A stretch of 54,330 nucleotides of DNA from positions 1 through 54,330 of the forward strand of contig JALHIE010000052.1 of NCBI GenBank assembly GCA_022840285.1, in the 5' to 3' direction. Below the pieces are notes generated by a model. The model did no database searches and was not told the origin of the DNA. It saw nothing but the letters and a program-made list of their open reading frames with translations. The DNA is from Porphyromonadaceae bacterium (GTDB lineage Bacteria > Bacteroidota > Bacteroidia > Bacteroidales > Dysgonomonadaceae). Below are positions 16,767 through 25,024 of this stretch, piece by piece. A program made the translations under genes and the position numbers. Numbering within the stretch: position 1 is the stretch's first letter; the number at the start of each line of letters is the position of its first letter.

Positions 16767-18263
16767 ATGAGTAGTAATGATAACAGAAAGATGAAACCCT
16801 GGGTAGCCTGGCTTTTATTCTTCGTTACGGTTGGAATAGTCTTTTTATTGGGAATGCTTGCCGCATCCATCACTCAACGCAGGGCTGAAGTGGTAAGTAT
16901 CCTAAACAACAAAAAAGTGAATATCACCGGCATTGAGTCGAGAAACGAAATTTTCGCAGAAAACTACCCGCGTGAATACGAATCCTGGATAAAAACCGCT
17001 GACACCACCTTTCAAAGTGAATTTAACGGAAGCAGCGTGGTGGACGTACTGGCGCAACGTCCCGAAATGGTGATTCTTTGGGCGGGGTATGCTTTCTCGA
17101 AAGACTACGGGACCCCCAGGGGACACATGCATGCCATAGAAGACCTCCATCACTCGTTGCGGACAGGCGCGCCCATGTCTTCCGATGAAGGGCCGCAGCC
17201 GTCAACCTGCTGGACCTGTAAAAGTCCCGATGTTCCCCGCCTGATGGATTCGCTAGGAATTGCCGAATATTACAAAGGCACGTGGGCCTCGTTGGGACAC
17301 GAAGTGGTCAACCCCATCGGTTGTGCCGATTGTCACGAGGCTGAAACCATGAACCTTAAAATCAGCCGCCCGGGACTGATCGAAGGATTCAGAAACAGTG
17401 GCCAGGACATCCACAAGGTTTCGCAACAGGAAATGCGTTCGCTGGCTTGCGCCCAATGCCACGTGGAGTATTATTTCTCTCCCGAAGGGAAATACCTTAT
17501 TTTCCCCTGGCACAATGGGTTGACCGTGGAAGGTGGTGAACAATATTACGACAGCATCCGGTTTGCCGACTATACCCATAAACTCAGCCGCGCCCCCATC
17601 ATTAAAGCACAACATCCCGATTACGAGATATACAAAACCGGCATCCACGCCCAACGGGGTGTTTCGTGTGCCGATTGCCACATGCCTTACGTATCGGAAG
17701 GCGGTGTTAAATACACCAGTCACCACGTAAGAAGTCCGTTGGCAAGCATCAACAACACTTGCCAGGTTTGCCACCGTGAAAGCGAAGAGACCTTACGTAC
17801 CGCAGTCTTCGAGCGTCAGCGCAGCGCCAACGAAATCCGAAACCGAGTTGAAAAGGAACTGGCAACCGCCCACATCGAAGCAAAATTTGCCTGGGAGAAA
17901 GGGGCTACAGAAGCACAAATGGAAGAGGTGCTGCAGCTTCTTCGTCAATCGCAATGGCGTTGGGATTATGCCGTGGCATCGCATGGCGGTTCTTTTCACT
18001 CTCCGGTTGAATTCCAGCGGATTCTCTCCATGAGTCTCGACCGTGCCCACAAAGCCCGTTTCGTCCTCTCTAAAGTATTGGCGCAACTCGGCTATATCGG
18101 CGATGTTCCCATGCCCGACATCTCCACCAAGGAGAAAGCACAAGCTTATATCGGTCTGGACATGCCGCAGGAAAGAGAAGCAAAAAAACAATTCATGAAA
18201 ACGGTTGTCCCCAAATGGCTGGAAACAGCTAAAGCCAATAACCGGCTGGTGAGCAGAAGATAA
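16767..18263 (+). CDS. nrfA: ammonia-forming cytochrome c552 nitrite reductase NrfA
   Basis: Pentaheme enzyme that reduces nitrite to ammonium in the periplasm. It has an N-terminal signal/anchor helix (residues 12-33). The catalytic heme site is the characteristic CxxCK motif at C148-K152. Four normal CxxCH sites start at C186, C228, C301 and C332. The 498-residue length is normal. The lysine-ligated heme needs dedicated maturation in some bacteria, and resB and ccsA directly follow. The stop codon overlaps the resB start by one base (TAATG). Confidence 0.96.
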   Translation: MSSNDNRKMKPWVAWLLFFVTVGIVFLLGMLAASITQRRAEVVSILNNKKVNITGIESRNEIFAENYPREYESWIKTADTTFQSEFNGSSVVDVLAQRPEMVILWAGYAFSKDYGTPRGHMHAIEDLHHSLRTGAPMSSDEGPQPSTCWTCKSPDVPRLMDSLGIAEYYKGTWASLGHEVVNPIGCADCHEAETMNLKISRPGLIEGFRNSGQDIHKVSQQEMRSLACAQCHVEYYFSPEGKYLIFPWHNGLTVEGGEQYYDSIRFADYTHKLSRAPIIKAQHPDYEIYKTGIHAQRGVSCADCHMPYVSEGGVKYTSHHVRSPLASINNTCQVCHRESEETLRTAVFERQRSANEIRNRVEKELATAHIEAKFAWEKGATEAQMEEVLQLLRQSQWRWDYAVASHGGSFHSPVEFQRILSMSLDRAHKARFVLSKVLAQLGYIGDVPMPDISTKEKAQAYIGLDMPQEREAKKQFMKTVVPKWLETAKANNRLVSRR

Positions 18264-19537
18264 TGAACAAAGACGCTCGAAGAATTTGGGAGAAACCGTG
18301 GAGCTACACCGAGGGATTTATTGTTGCCGGAGGTATTGTACTGGCAGGACTCCTGCTGCAGCTCCTGCTCGACAATATCCGTCCCGCTGATTTCGGGTCT
18401 CCTGTAAATATCACCGTTGGAGCCCTGTTTGTTGCAGGGCTTCTTTGTTGCCACTTTCTACTGAGAGACAATCACGTTGTTCGCTGGTTGTCGGGCGTAA
18501 GGTCAACCGTTCCGGCTTTGCTTGTGATGCTGTTGTTTACCGTCATTCTGGGACTGACACCTCAATTCTCCGTATACGAACCGCAGGAACAACTGCCGAA
18601 CAACATTTTCAGCCGGATGGGATGGTATCGGATGACCACATCGTGGGCATTCGTGTTTCTCAGTTTTTACATCCTGGTAATTCTAGGGCTCACTGTGCTG
18701 AGAAAAACCCGTAAATCGCAGTCGTGGAGGCTGATCGGATTCTACCTCAACCATGTGGGGTTGTTTTTTGCTCTGGGAGGCGGCCTGTTGGGAAGCGGCG
18801 ACATGCAGCGGTACACCATGACGGTTGTGGAAGGTAACACAGAATGGCGAGCACACGATGCCCTCGGCAACCTTAAGGAGTTACCTGTCGCCATTGAACT
18901 GGATACGTTTATAATAGAAGAATATCCGCCAAAACTGGTCGTCATTGATAATCGCACGGGAAAAATCCTGCCTGTAAACCGTCCCGAATCGTACATGTTT
19001 GAAAGGTTGGGCAAATCAACCCAACTCAACGGAAATACTGTCGAAGTGCTCGCATATATCCCACAAGCGGCTGTTGTAAGGGACTCTTCCTTTACAAGTG
19101 TTGTGCCCATGCTTATGGACGGAGCAGCCACTGCCTTGAAAGTGCGGGTAACTAACCCCTCATTAAAAGCACCGGTTGAAGGCTGGGTAAGCAACGGAAG
19201 TTATTTGTTTCCCTATCAGGTATTGTACATCGATGAAACTTCCAGTGTGGCAATGCCCCTGCAGGAAGTGAAGAAATACACTTCACAGGTCACTGTTTTC
19301 ACGGAAGCCGGACACAGGAAAAAAGCGAACATCGAAGTGAACAAACCTTTGTCAATAGAAGACTGGATCATTTACCAGTACGGTTACGACGAAAAAATGG
19401 GGAGATACTCCAAAACCAGTGTCTTCGAACTCGTTCGTGATCCTTGGTTGCCTTTAGTTTACACCGGTATTTTCATGTTGCTGGCCGGAGCACTGTTCCT
19501 GTTTATTGCAGGACCTAAAAAAAATCATAAATCATAA
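18263..19537 (+). CDS. resB: ResB-like cytochrome c biogenesis protein
   Basis: Membrane component of the system II cytochrome c maturation machinery, which carries heme to apocytochromes together with CcsA. The 424-residue protein has several N-terminal hydrophobic helices within about residues 15-190, a large periplasmic domain and one C-terminal helix around residues 395-415. Sequence conservation in this family is low, and the assignment rests on topology plus position between nrfA and ccsA. Translation is coupled to nrfA by a one-base overlap. Confidence 0.85.
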   Translation: MNKDARRIWEKPWSYTEGFIVAGGIVLAGLLLQLLLDNIRPADFGSPVNITVGALFVAGLLCCHFLLRDNHVVRWLSGVRSTVPALLVMLLFTVILGLTPQFSVYEPQEQLPNNIFSRMGWYRMTTSWAFVFLSFYILVILGLTVLRKTRKSQSWRLIGFYLNHVGLFFALGGGLLGSGDMQRYTMTVVEGNTEWRAHDALGNLKELPVAIELDTFIIEEYPPKLVVIDNRTGKILPVNRPESYMFERLGKSTQLNGNTVEVLAYIPQAAVVRDSSFTSVVPMLMDGAATALKVRVTNPSLKAPVEGWVSNGSYLFPYQVLYIDETSSVAMPLQEVKKYTSQVTVFTEAGHRKKANIEVNKPLSIEDWIIYQYGYDEKMGRYSKTSVFELVRDPWLPLVYTGIFMLLAGALFLFIAGPKKNHKS

Positions 19538-19544
19538 ATTGAAC

Positions 19545-20258
19545 ATGACCTGGGACCATTTTATCTTTTTTGCCATACCGTCAGTTTTACTTTGGACAGT
19601 GGCATCGGCATGGGCACTAAGAAAGCCTAAAAAAGCGCTGCCTGCTTTGTTCTCGGTTTTGGGTCTGGGAGTGTTCTTCGCGTTTATCCTCGGCCTGTGG
19701 ATATCCCTGGAACGGCCGCCGTTGCGCACGATGGGTGAAACCCGGTTGTGGTATTCCTTTTTTCTGCCGGTTGCCGGACTGATAACTTACCAGCTGGTTT
19801 TCATCGTCGTGAACCTCGTTAAGCCGGATATCCACAACAAGGTGTTGATGCCTGCCCTGCAAAGTCCGTGGTTTGCCCCGCACGTCATCATCTATATGTT
19901 TTCTTACGCCATTCTGGGAGCGGTAACGCTGGTAGCCCTGTACTACCTGTTCCGGGAGGAAAAGCTGCGGGACAAGGAACGCATCATGGATATGGCCGAC
20001 AACCTGGTATATGTGGGTGTTGCTTTCGTCACGATGGGCATGCTGATGGGGGCGATCTGGGCAAAAGAAGCCTGGGGGCATTACTGGAGCTGGGATCCGA
20101 AAGAGACATGGGCAGCAGCCACCTGGCTTGGATACCTGACTTACATTCATTACCGGCTACTGAAAACATCGATGCTGGTACGGAGTCAATTACCTGCCAT
20201 CGGCCCGGGGAAGAAGCGTACATGTTTACTCGGCTACCTGACCACCCAAATATCCTGA
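19545..20258 (+). CDS. ccsA: cytochrome c biogenesis protein CcsA (ResC), damaged 3' end
   Basis: Heme-handling membrane protein of system II maturation. The tryptophan-rich WWD-type motif WGHYWSWDPKETWAA is intact near residue 185, and multiple helices precede it. The start at ATG 19545, 8 bases after resB, is preferred over an upstream in-frame TTG. After HYRLLKT the frame is wrong. The family's conserved tail (CWYGVNYLPSA, then RGRSVHVY) is present in another frame at 20173-20241, ending at TGA 20239-20241. The last transmembrane helix before it, roughly 20-25 residues, is missing. The frame as read runs on to a non-homologous tail ending at 20258 and overlaps truA. Either an assembly deletion or an inactivated gene. 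Confidence 0.85.
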   Translation: MTWDHFIFFAIPSVLLWTVASAWALRKPKKALPALFSVLGLGVFFAFILGLWISLERPPLRTMGETRLWYSFFLPVAGLITYQLVFIVVNLVKPDIHNKVLMPALQSPWFAPHVIIYMFSYAILGAVTLVALYYLFREEKLRDKERIMDMADNLVYVGVAFVTMGMLMGAIWAKEAWGHYWSWDPKETWAAATWLGYLTYIHYRLLKTSMLVRSQLPAIGPGKKRTCLLGYLTTQIS

Positions 20259-20992
20259 GGATATTGTATTTCGTGAAGAAACAGAGCGTGTCCGGGAGCA
20301 GAATCACCGGCAACCTGACGGTTTTTGGCTTCAATAATCCGTCGAAACCCCCGTTCATCCAGTTTTCCGCGACCTGCTTCCAACAGTGTGCCCACGATGG
20401 CGCGAACCATGTTACGAAGGAATCGGTCAGCCGTGATTGTAAAGGTGAAGCGGGTGTCTTCCCGTTCCCAATAGGCTTCCTGAATACGGCAATTATTGGT
20501 TTTCACATCGGTATGCAGCCTGCTAAAACTGGTAAAGTCTTCGTAATCTTTCAGCACCTCACACAAGGCATTCATGGCATCGATATCGGGCTGAAAAAAT
20601 ACCCGGTAGGTGAAATCGTGCAAGAACGGGTTCTTTTCCGTCGTGAGGTAATATTTATAGGTCCGGGATATGGCTGAAAAGCGGGCATGTGCGTCGGATT
20701 TTACCTCCCGGATCTCGCGGACGGATATATCGTAGGGCAGAAAGCTGTTGAGGTTTTTCACTAACCTCATTGAATCGAAACGCCCTCCCGAAAAATCAAG
20801 GTGCGCCACCATCTTCCGGGCATGTACACCCGCATCGGTTCTGCCTGCCCCCACCACTTCCACCGGTTCACGCAAAACGGTAGAAAGGGCATCCTGTAGC
20901 ACCTGTTGCACACTGACTCCGTTAGGTTGTATTTGCCAGCCCACGTAGTTTTTCCCGTTGTACGAAAGTGTAATGAAAAAGCGCTTTATCAT
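20234..20992 (-). CDS. truA: tRNA pseudouridine(38-40) synthase TruA
   Basis: Isomerises uridines 38-40 in the anticodon stem of tRNAs. The 252-residue protein has the standard length. The active-site motif AGRTDAGVHA contains the nucleophilic aspartate near residue 52. Other family blocks (YNGKNYVGWQ at the N-terminus, FLRNMVRAIVGTLL near the C-terminus) are present. It is convergent with ccsA and overlaps its 3' end. Confidence 0.95.
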   Translation of the reverse strand: MIKRFFITLSYNGKNYVGWQIQPNGVSVQQVLQDALSTVLREPVEVVGAGRTDAGVHARKMVAHLDFSGGRFDSMRLVKNLNSFLPYDISVREIREVKSDAHARFSAISRTYKYYLTTEKNPFLHDFTYRVFFQPDIDAMNALCEVLKDYEDFTSFSRLHTDVKTNNCRIQEAYWEREDTRFTFTITADRFLRNMVRAIVGTLLEAGRGKLDERGFRRIIEAKNRQVAGDSAPGHALFLHEIQYPQDIWVVR

Positions 20993-20999
20993 TTATCTG

Positions 21000-21382
21000 T
21001 CAATATGAGTTCTCTTCTACAATCTCACCTCCCGTCAAGGCTGCCACACCCACCAGCAGCACGACGGCTGTTGTCCACCCCAACACCTGTCCCGTGGCAT
21101 TTGTTTCTGAAAAGTAATGGATATCTCCCCGTTGTTTTGCATAGCTCATCAAAAGATTGTTGGCAGAATTGACTTTATAGGCACGCGATATGAAAAACAG
21201 GTTTTCAAAAACGGTTTCCGATTGGTCGTTACCATTAACAACAGTCAGGTAGGTGCGAAACATAAGCGGTGAATTTTCGGGTGAGAAGACAACGCCTTTG
21301 ACGGTACCTCCCCCGATACTGACTTTTTCATAGTGTTGCTTTGGCAGGCGCCTATCAGTAGAAATAAAAATGGATTCTTCAT
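21000..21382 (-). pseudogene. small lipoprotein-like gene with broken signal region
   Basis: An ATG at 21382 begins a signal-like peptide (MKNPFLFLLIGAC) that soon runs off frame to a stop near 21250. The long conserved-looking body lies in another frame. It can be read from before DRRLPKQHYEKV, through SIGGGTVKG, to a final transmembrane helix (LGWTTAVVLLVGVAAL) and the stop at 21000. No start codon lies in that frame near the beginning. The likely original was a protein with a lipoprotein signal, damaged by a short deletion within the signal region. An alternative is a shorter product starting at the ATG at 21263 (87 residues). I do not recognise the family. Confidence 0.5.
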
Positions 21383-21412
21383 AACCAAATTATTAACAGA
21401 TTACGAATAAAT

Positions 21413-22108
21413 TTACTTTTCTCCTCTTGCCGTAATATGGAAACAAGCCTGCTTCCGCTCATGCTTCACATAACACCGATCTTGACTTTTTAAGTCGAAA
21501 AGCACCTGCGCCAACACAAGTTTCAACCGTTCCGGCGGGATCTGACGCATGGAATCGGGCGTCACCGGGTCGAAACGTTTCCACGATATGTCAAAAGTAG
21601 TTCCGTAACGATGAGTGGAGTTTTCACTGGCGTTGATGTTCCTTTTTGTCAACGTAGAAAGGTCTTCGTCGGTGCGAAGAATACTGGTCAGGTAAAGCCT
21701 GTAAAGAGGCAGGTCTTTGCTGTAAAGTGAATCCCTGAAATTCTGTGCAATGTCAACAAAAAGCTGCGCTGCTGAAGGAACCAGGAAAGGGATAGAATGG
21801 GTTAAATCGTACATTTTGTATAGTTCCAGCTCATCCGGCAACCGGAGAAGCTCCTCTTTCAGCTTCAACGTATCGTCGCGTAAAACCATGGGTGAAATTC
21901 CAAAGGCAGTGGCAGCCGACAAGTGGGCATCCTGCAGATCGTTGAACTCCTTGTTATAATTCCCCGAAAACCGTTTTTTCCGCTCCAGGGGAATCCCGCG
22001 TGCAGTCTTTACTGTCTCGGGAGTTTCGGTGGTCTCCGCTTTGCCTTTTCCACAGCACAAGATCAGAAGAGGAAGTGAAACCAAGAGCATCCATCGGAAA
22101 TAATTCAT
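21413..22108 (-). CDS. DUF5715 family protein, lipoprotein-like
   Basis: A 231-residue protein with a hydrophobic N-terminal signal ending in a lipobox-like LILCC, so probably tethered in the periplasm. The core contains a THRYGTTFDISW segment that resembles the metal-binding SxHxxGxAxD-type motif of M15/VanY-like D-Ala-D-Ala peptidases. A further conserved histidine appears in CYVKHERKQACFHIT near the end. This suggests a peptidoglycan-related hydrolase, but the family is functionally uncharacterised. It is on the same strand as, and 10 bases downstream of, the exonuclease gene. Confidence 0.7.
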   Translation of the reverse strand: MNYFRWMLLVSLPLLILCCGKGKAETTETPETVKTARGIPLERKKRFSGNYNKEFNDLQDAHLSAATAFGISPMVLRDDTLKLKEELLRLPDELELYKMYDLTHSIPFLVPSAAQLFVDIAQNFRDSLYSKDLPLYRLYLTSILRTDEDLSTLTKRNINASENSTHRYGTTFDISWKRFDPVTPDSMRQIPPERLKLVLAQVLFDLKSQDRCYVKHERKQACFHITARGEK

Positions 22109-22118
22109 AACAGCCGTA

Positions 22119-22889
22119 TTAACCGTTCACTTCCCGAAGCCTGATTTTCGTAAGTACCTGTTTGGTATTCAGAGGAAAGTCACCATCCATCATCCACGAG
22201 TAGTAACTGGGTTCGTTGCGCAAAACCTGTACCACCGGCTTACCCTTGTGTTTACCGAAATTAAATACCTCAACTCCTTTTTCATCGAAAATAATCCGCC
22301 CGGCAAAATCCACGTTATTGTTAAAGCTGGAATACTCTTTGGATAAGAATGCAACATCGTTTTCCAGGTCGGGATAACGGTCGAGCTGTGACTTCAACAC
22401 CTCGTATGTAGCGATGGTGTCGGCCTCTGCGGAGTGTGCGTTTTGCAACTCTTTGTCGCAATAAAATTTATAAGCTGCCTCCAGCGTTCGTTGTTCCTTT
22501 TTGTGGAAGATAATCTGAACATCCACAAACTTCCGTTTGCTCATGTCAAAATCCACCCCTGCCCGAAGAAATTCTTCAGAAAGCATCGGCACGTCGAAGC
22601 GGCTGGAATTGAAGCCCGCCAAATCGCAACCTTCCAACATATCGGCCAACGATTTTGCCACTTGTTTAAAGGTGGGACAATCTTTCACATCATTGTCGGT
22701 GATGCCGTGAATGGCTGTCGCCTGGGCAGGAATGGGCATCTCTGGGTTAATAAGCCGGGATTTTATTTCTTCTTTCCCGTTCGGATGGACTTTCAGTAAC
22801 GAAATTTCTACAATCCTGTCTTTGGTAATATTTATCCCCGTGGTTTCCAGGTCAAAAAAGACCAGCGGGTTTTTGAGGTTTAGTTTCAT
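22119..22889 (-). CDS. 3'-5' exonuclease (DnaQ/epsilon-like)
   Basis: A 256-residue DEDDh-family exonuclease. Exo I motif is FFDLETTG at residues 12-19, Exo II contains NSSRFDVPML near 95, and Exo III is HSAEADT near 152, giving the full acidic set plus histidine. The C-terminal extension with FNFGKHKGKPV and YYSWM is common in Bacteroidota epsilon-like proteins. It immediately follows dnaN. That arrangement suggests a role as proofreading subunit or an accessory nuclease of DNA polymerase III. Confidence 0.85.
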   Translation of the reverse strand: MKLNLKNPLVFFDLETTGINITKDRIVEISLLKVHPNGKEEIKSRLINPEMPIPAQATAIHGITDNDVKDCPTFKQVAKSLADMLEGCDLAGFNSSRFDVPMLSEEFLRAGVDFDMSKRKFVDVQIIFHKKEQRTLEAAYKFYCDKELQNAHSAEADTIATYEVLKSQLDRYPDLENDVAFLSKEYSSFNNNVDFAGRIIFDEKGVEVFNFGKHKGKPVVQVLRNEPSYYSWMMDGDFPLNTKQVLTKIRLREVNG

Positions 22890-22892
22890 TTA

Positions 22893-24004
22893 TCAATCGT
22901 TTAACATCATCGGCATCAGCAGTGTGAGCATGTCTTCGTTTTCTTCGTTTTCGGCAGGAAACGCGAAGGATCAGAAAGTTCAATTTTCACGTCGGTGGAT
23001 GGAATATTATTCAGTATATCAATCAGGAAAACAGCTTTAAAACCGATATTCATTACGTTTCCGTTATACTGGCAAGGAATCATTTCTTCTGCCGAAGTCA
23101 GAAAATCAATATCCTGTGCGGAAACAACAATTTTGTCTTCCGACAGTTGCAGTTTTACCAGACTGCTTGCCGGATTTGAAAATACGCTAACACGTTTTAA
23201 AGCATTCAGTAACGCAAGCCTGTCGAGGGTAACGTTGTTGGGGTTATTTTGTGGAATTACCGAATTGTAATTGGGATAGCGTCCTTCCACGAAACGACAG
23301 ATCATCACAAAATTCGACATCGTAATGTAAGCATTGTTTTCGTCAAATTTCACTTCCACCGTTCCGTTTTCCTTGGGAAGGAGCGACCTCAACAGGTTGG
23401 CCGGTTTTTTGGGCAAGATAAACGATGATCGCCCATCCCCTTTGACGTCTTTATGAATTACACGCACAAGCTTGTGTCCGTCTGAAGCAACGAAAGTCAG
23501 ATCATCTGCAGTGATATCGAAATAGATACCATTCATCACCGGGCGCAATTCATCGTCGGCCGTAGCAAAAACGGTTCTGTTGATGCCGCTGAAAAGTGTT
23601 TCGGCAGGAATATCGAGTCTTATTGCCGATTCTTTCAACTCTTTGGGCCTTGGATATTCATCGCCTTTTAAACCTACAAAATTGTACTTCCCGTTGTGGT
23701 AGTAAATGTAAATCTCAAGCGTTTCGTCGTTCACATCGAAAGTGAGCGGTTGGTCGGGAAGCTCTCTCAGCGGGTCCAACAGGTTTTTGGAATTAACAGC
23801 CAAACTGCCCGTTCCTTCCGAGCTGTTCACTTCTACTTTGGTTTCCAATCGGGTTTCGTTGTCGGCGGCTGTAATGGTCAACACGTTTCCGTCCAGTTCC
23901 AAGAGAAAACAATCCAAAATAGGCAACGAGTTTTTTGAATTGATAACTCTGCTGATTGCTTGCAGATGGCTCAACAATGTGGCACTTGATACTACAAATT
24001 TCAT
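22893..24004 (-). CDS. dnaN: DNA polymerase III beta sliding clamp, frame broken near the 3' end
   Basis: Processivity clamp of the replicative polymerase. Three clamp domains are recognisable through about residue 345. The frame as read ends at 22916 with a foreign tail after LSDPSR (FLPKTKKTKTCSHC). The expected clamp C-terminus, ENEENEDMLTLLMPMMLND, is present in another frame and stops at 22893-22895, 3 bases before the exonuclease start. About 8-11 bases therefore appear to be missing near 22965-22975. The C-terminal residues belong to the clamp fold that partner proteins bind, and the gene is essential, so a sequence error is much more likely than a real mutation. Confidence 0.92.
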
Positions 24005-24124
24005 AGGGAGTGAATTTATTTAATGTTTGATGTTTTGATATAATTTAGCAAATATACAAAATTATCCGTTTTGAAAAGATTTGTCAGTCCAATTTTTCCA
24101 AGATTTGTCGATAAGAGCATTTGG

Positions 24125-25021
24125 TCATTTCTTATTCCGGGGATGATGTTCAATAATCTCCTGCCTCAGAAAACTTCGGTCCATGTGAGTATAAATTTCG
24201 GTGGTTGTTATTTTTTCATGCCCCAACATTTCTTGAATTACACGGATGTTCGCTCCTCTTTCCAACAGGTGTGTCGCAAATGAATGACGAAAGACATGCG
24301 GGCTGACCTCCTTGCCAATTCCAGCTGCCTCTGCATATTGCCTGATGTAATGAAAAACTGTGACGCGCGAAATAGCTGTTCCTCTTGAACTTAAAAAAAC
24401 AACATCTTCACTTCCTTTTTTCACCCTTTGTTGATTACGGTGCAAGAGGTAATTTTTTATTTTTTGGATAGCCGTTTCCGATATGGGAACCAGCCGCTGC
24501 TTGCTGCCCTTCCCCTGTACGCGTATAAATCCCTCATCAAAGAACAAATCGGAAAACCTCAGGTTAGTCAGTTCAGACACACGCAGTCCACAACTGTATA
24601 GTGTTTCGATAATCGCATAATTTCGAGCACCTTCGGCAGTAGAGACATCGATTTTGTCTAACAAGGAATCGATTTCCTCAACAGACAGCACTACCGGCAG
24701 CTTCAACCCGATTTGGGGAGCTTCCAGTAACAGGCTGGGATTTTCCTCGATAAATCCGTCAAGGACAAGATAATGAAAAAAAGATTTAATCCCCGATATT
24801 ATCCGTGCCACAGAACGAGCTTTTATACCGTTGTCGTGCAATTCGGCAAGAAACTCCTCCAAGTGTTGAAGCTTCATTTCAGTGAAGGAAAGGTTCCGGG
24901 TTTCGGCAAAATCGAGCAGCTTTTGCAAATCGGTCATGTAAGCATCAATGGTGTTTGACGACAGTCCTTTTTCCAGCAGCAGGTAGCGTTTGTATTTATC
25001 GACAGGCGAGTTTCGTTGCAT
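24125..25021 (-). CDS. xerD: tyrosine recombinase XerD
   Basis: Site-specific recombinase that resolves chromosome dimers at dif with XerC. The 298-residue length is typical of Xer proteins. Catalytic residues are R147, K171, H242, R245, H268 and the nucleophile Y277. The N-terminal SAM-like DNA-binding domain covers about residues 8-95. It sits among housekeeping genes with no repeats or cargo around it, so it is a chromosomal Xer and not the integrase of a mobile element. The stop codon of the histidine kinase gene is 3 bases upstream. Confidence 0.9.
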   Translation of the reverse strand: MQRNSPVDKYKRYLLLEKGLSSNTIDAYMTDLQKLLDFAETRNLSFTEMKLQHLEEFLAELHDNGIKARSVARIISGIKSFFHYLVLDGFIEENPSLLLEAPQIGLKLPVVLSVEEIDSLLDKIDVSTAEGARNYAIIETLYSCGLRVSELTNLRFSDLFFDEGFIRVQGKGSKQRLVPISETAIQKIKNYLLHRNQQRVKKGSEDVVFLSSRGTAISRVTVFHYIRQYAEAAGIGKEVSPHVFRHSFATHLLERGANIRVIQEMLGHEKITTTEIYTHMDRSFLRQEIIEHHPRNKK

Positions 25022-25024
25022 CGG

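Noticed and set aside
22930..22975. Programmed frameshift in dnaN
   Set aside because: No good slippery heptamer or stimulating structure, and residues expected between the two frames are missing, which frameshifting cannot explain.
24125..25021. Tyrosine recombinase as part of an integrative element
   Set aside because: It matches Xer length and motifs and sits among housekeeping genes; no attachment-site repeats or cargo were found.
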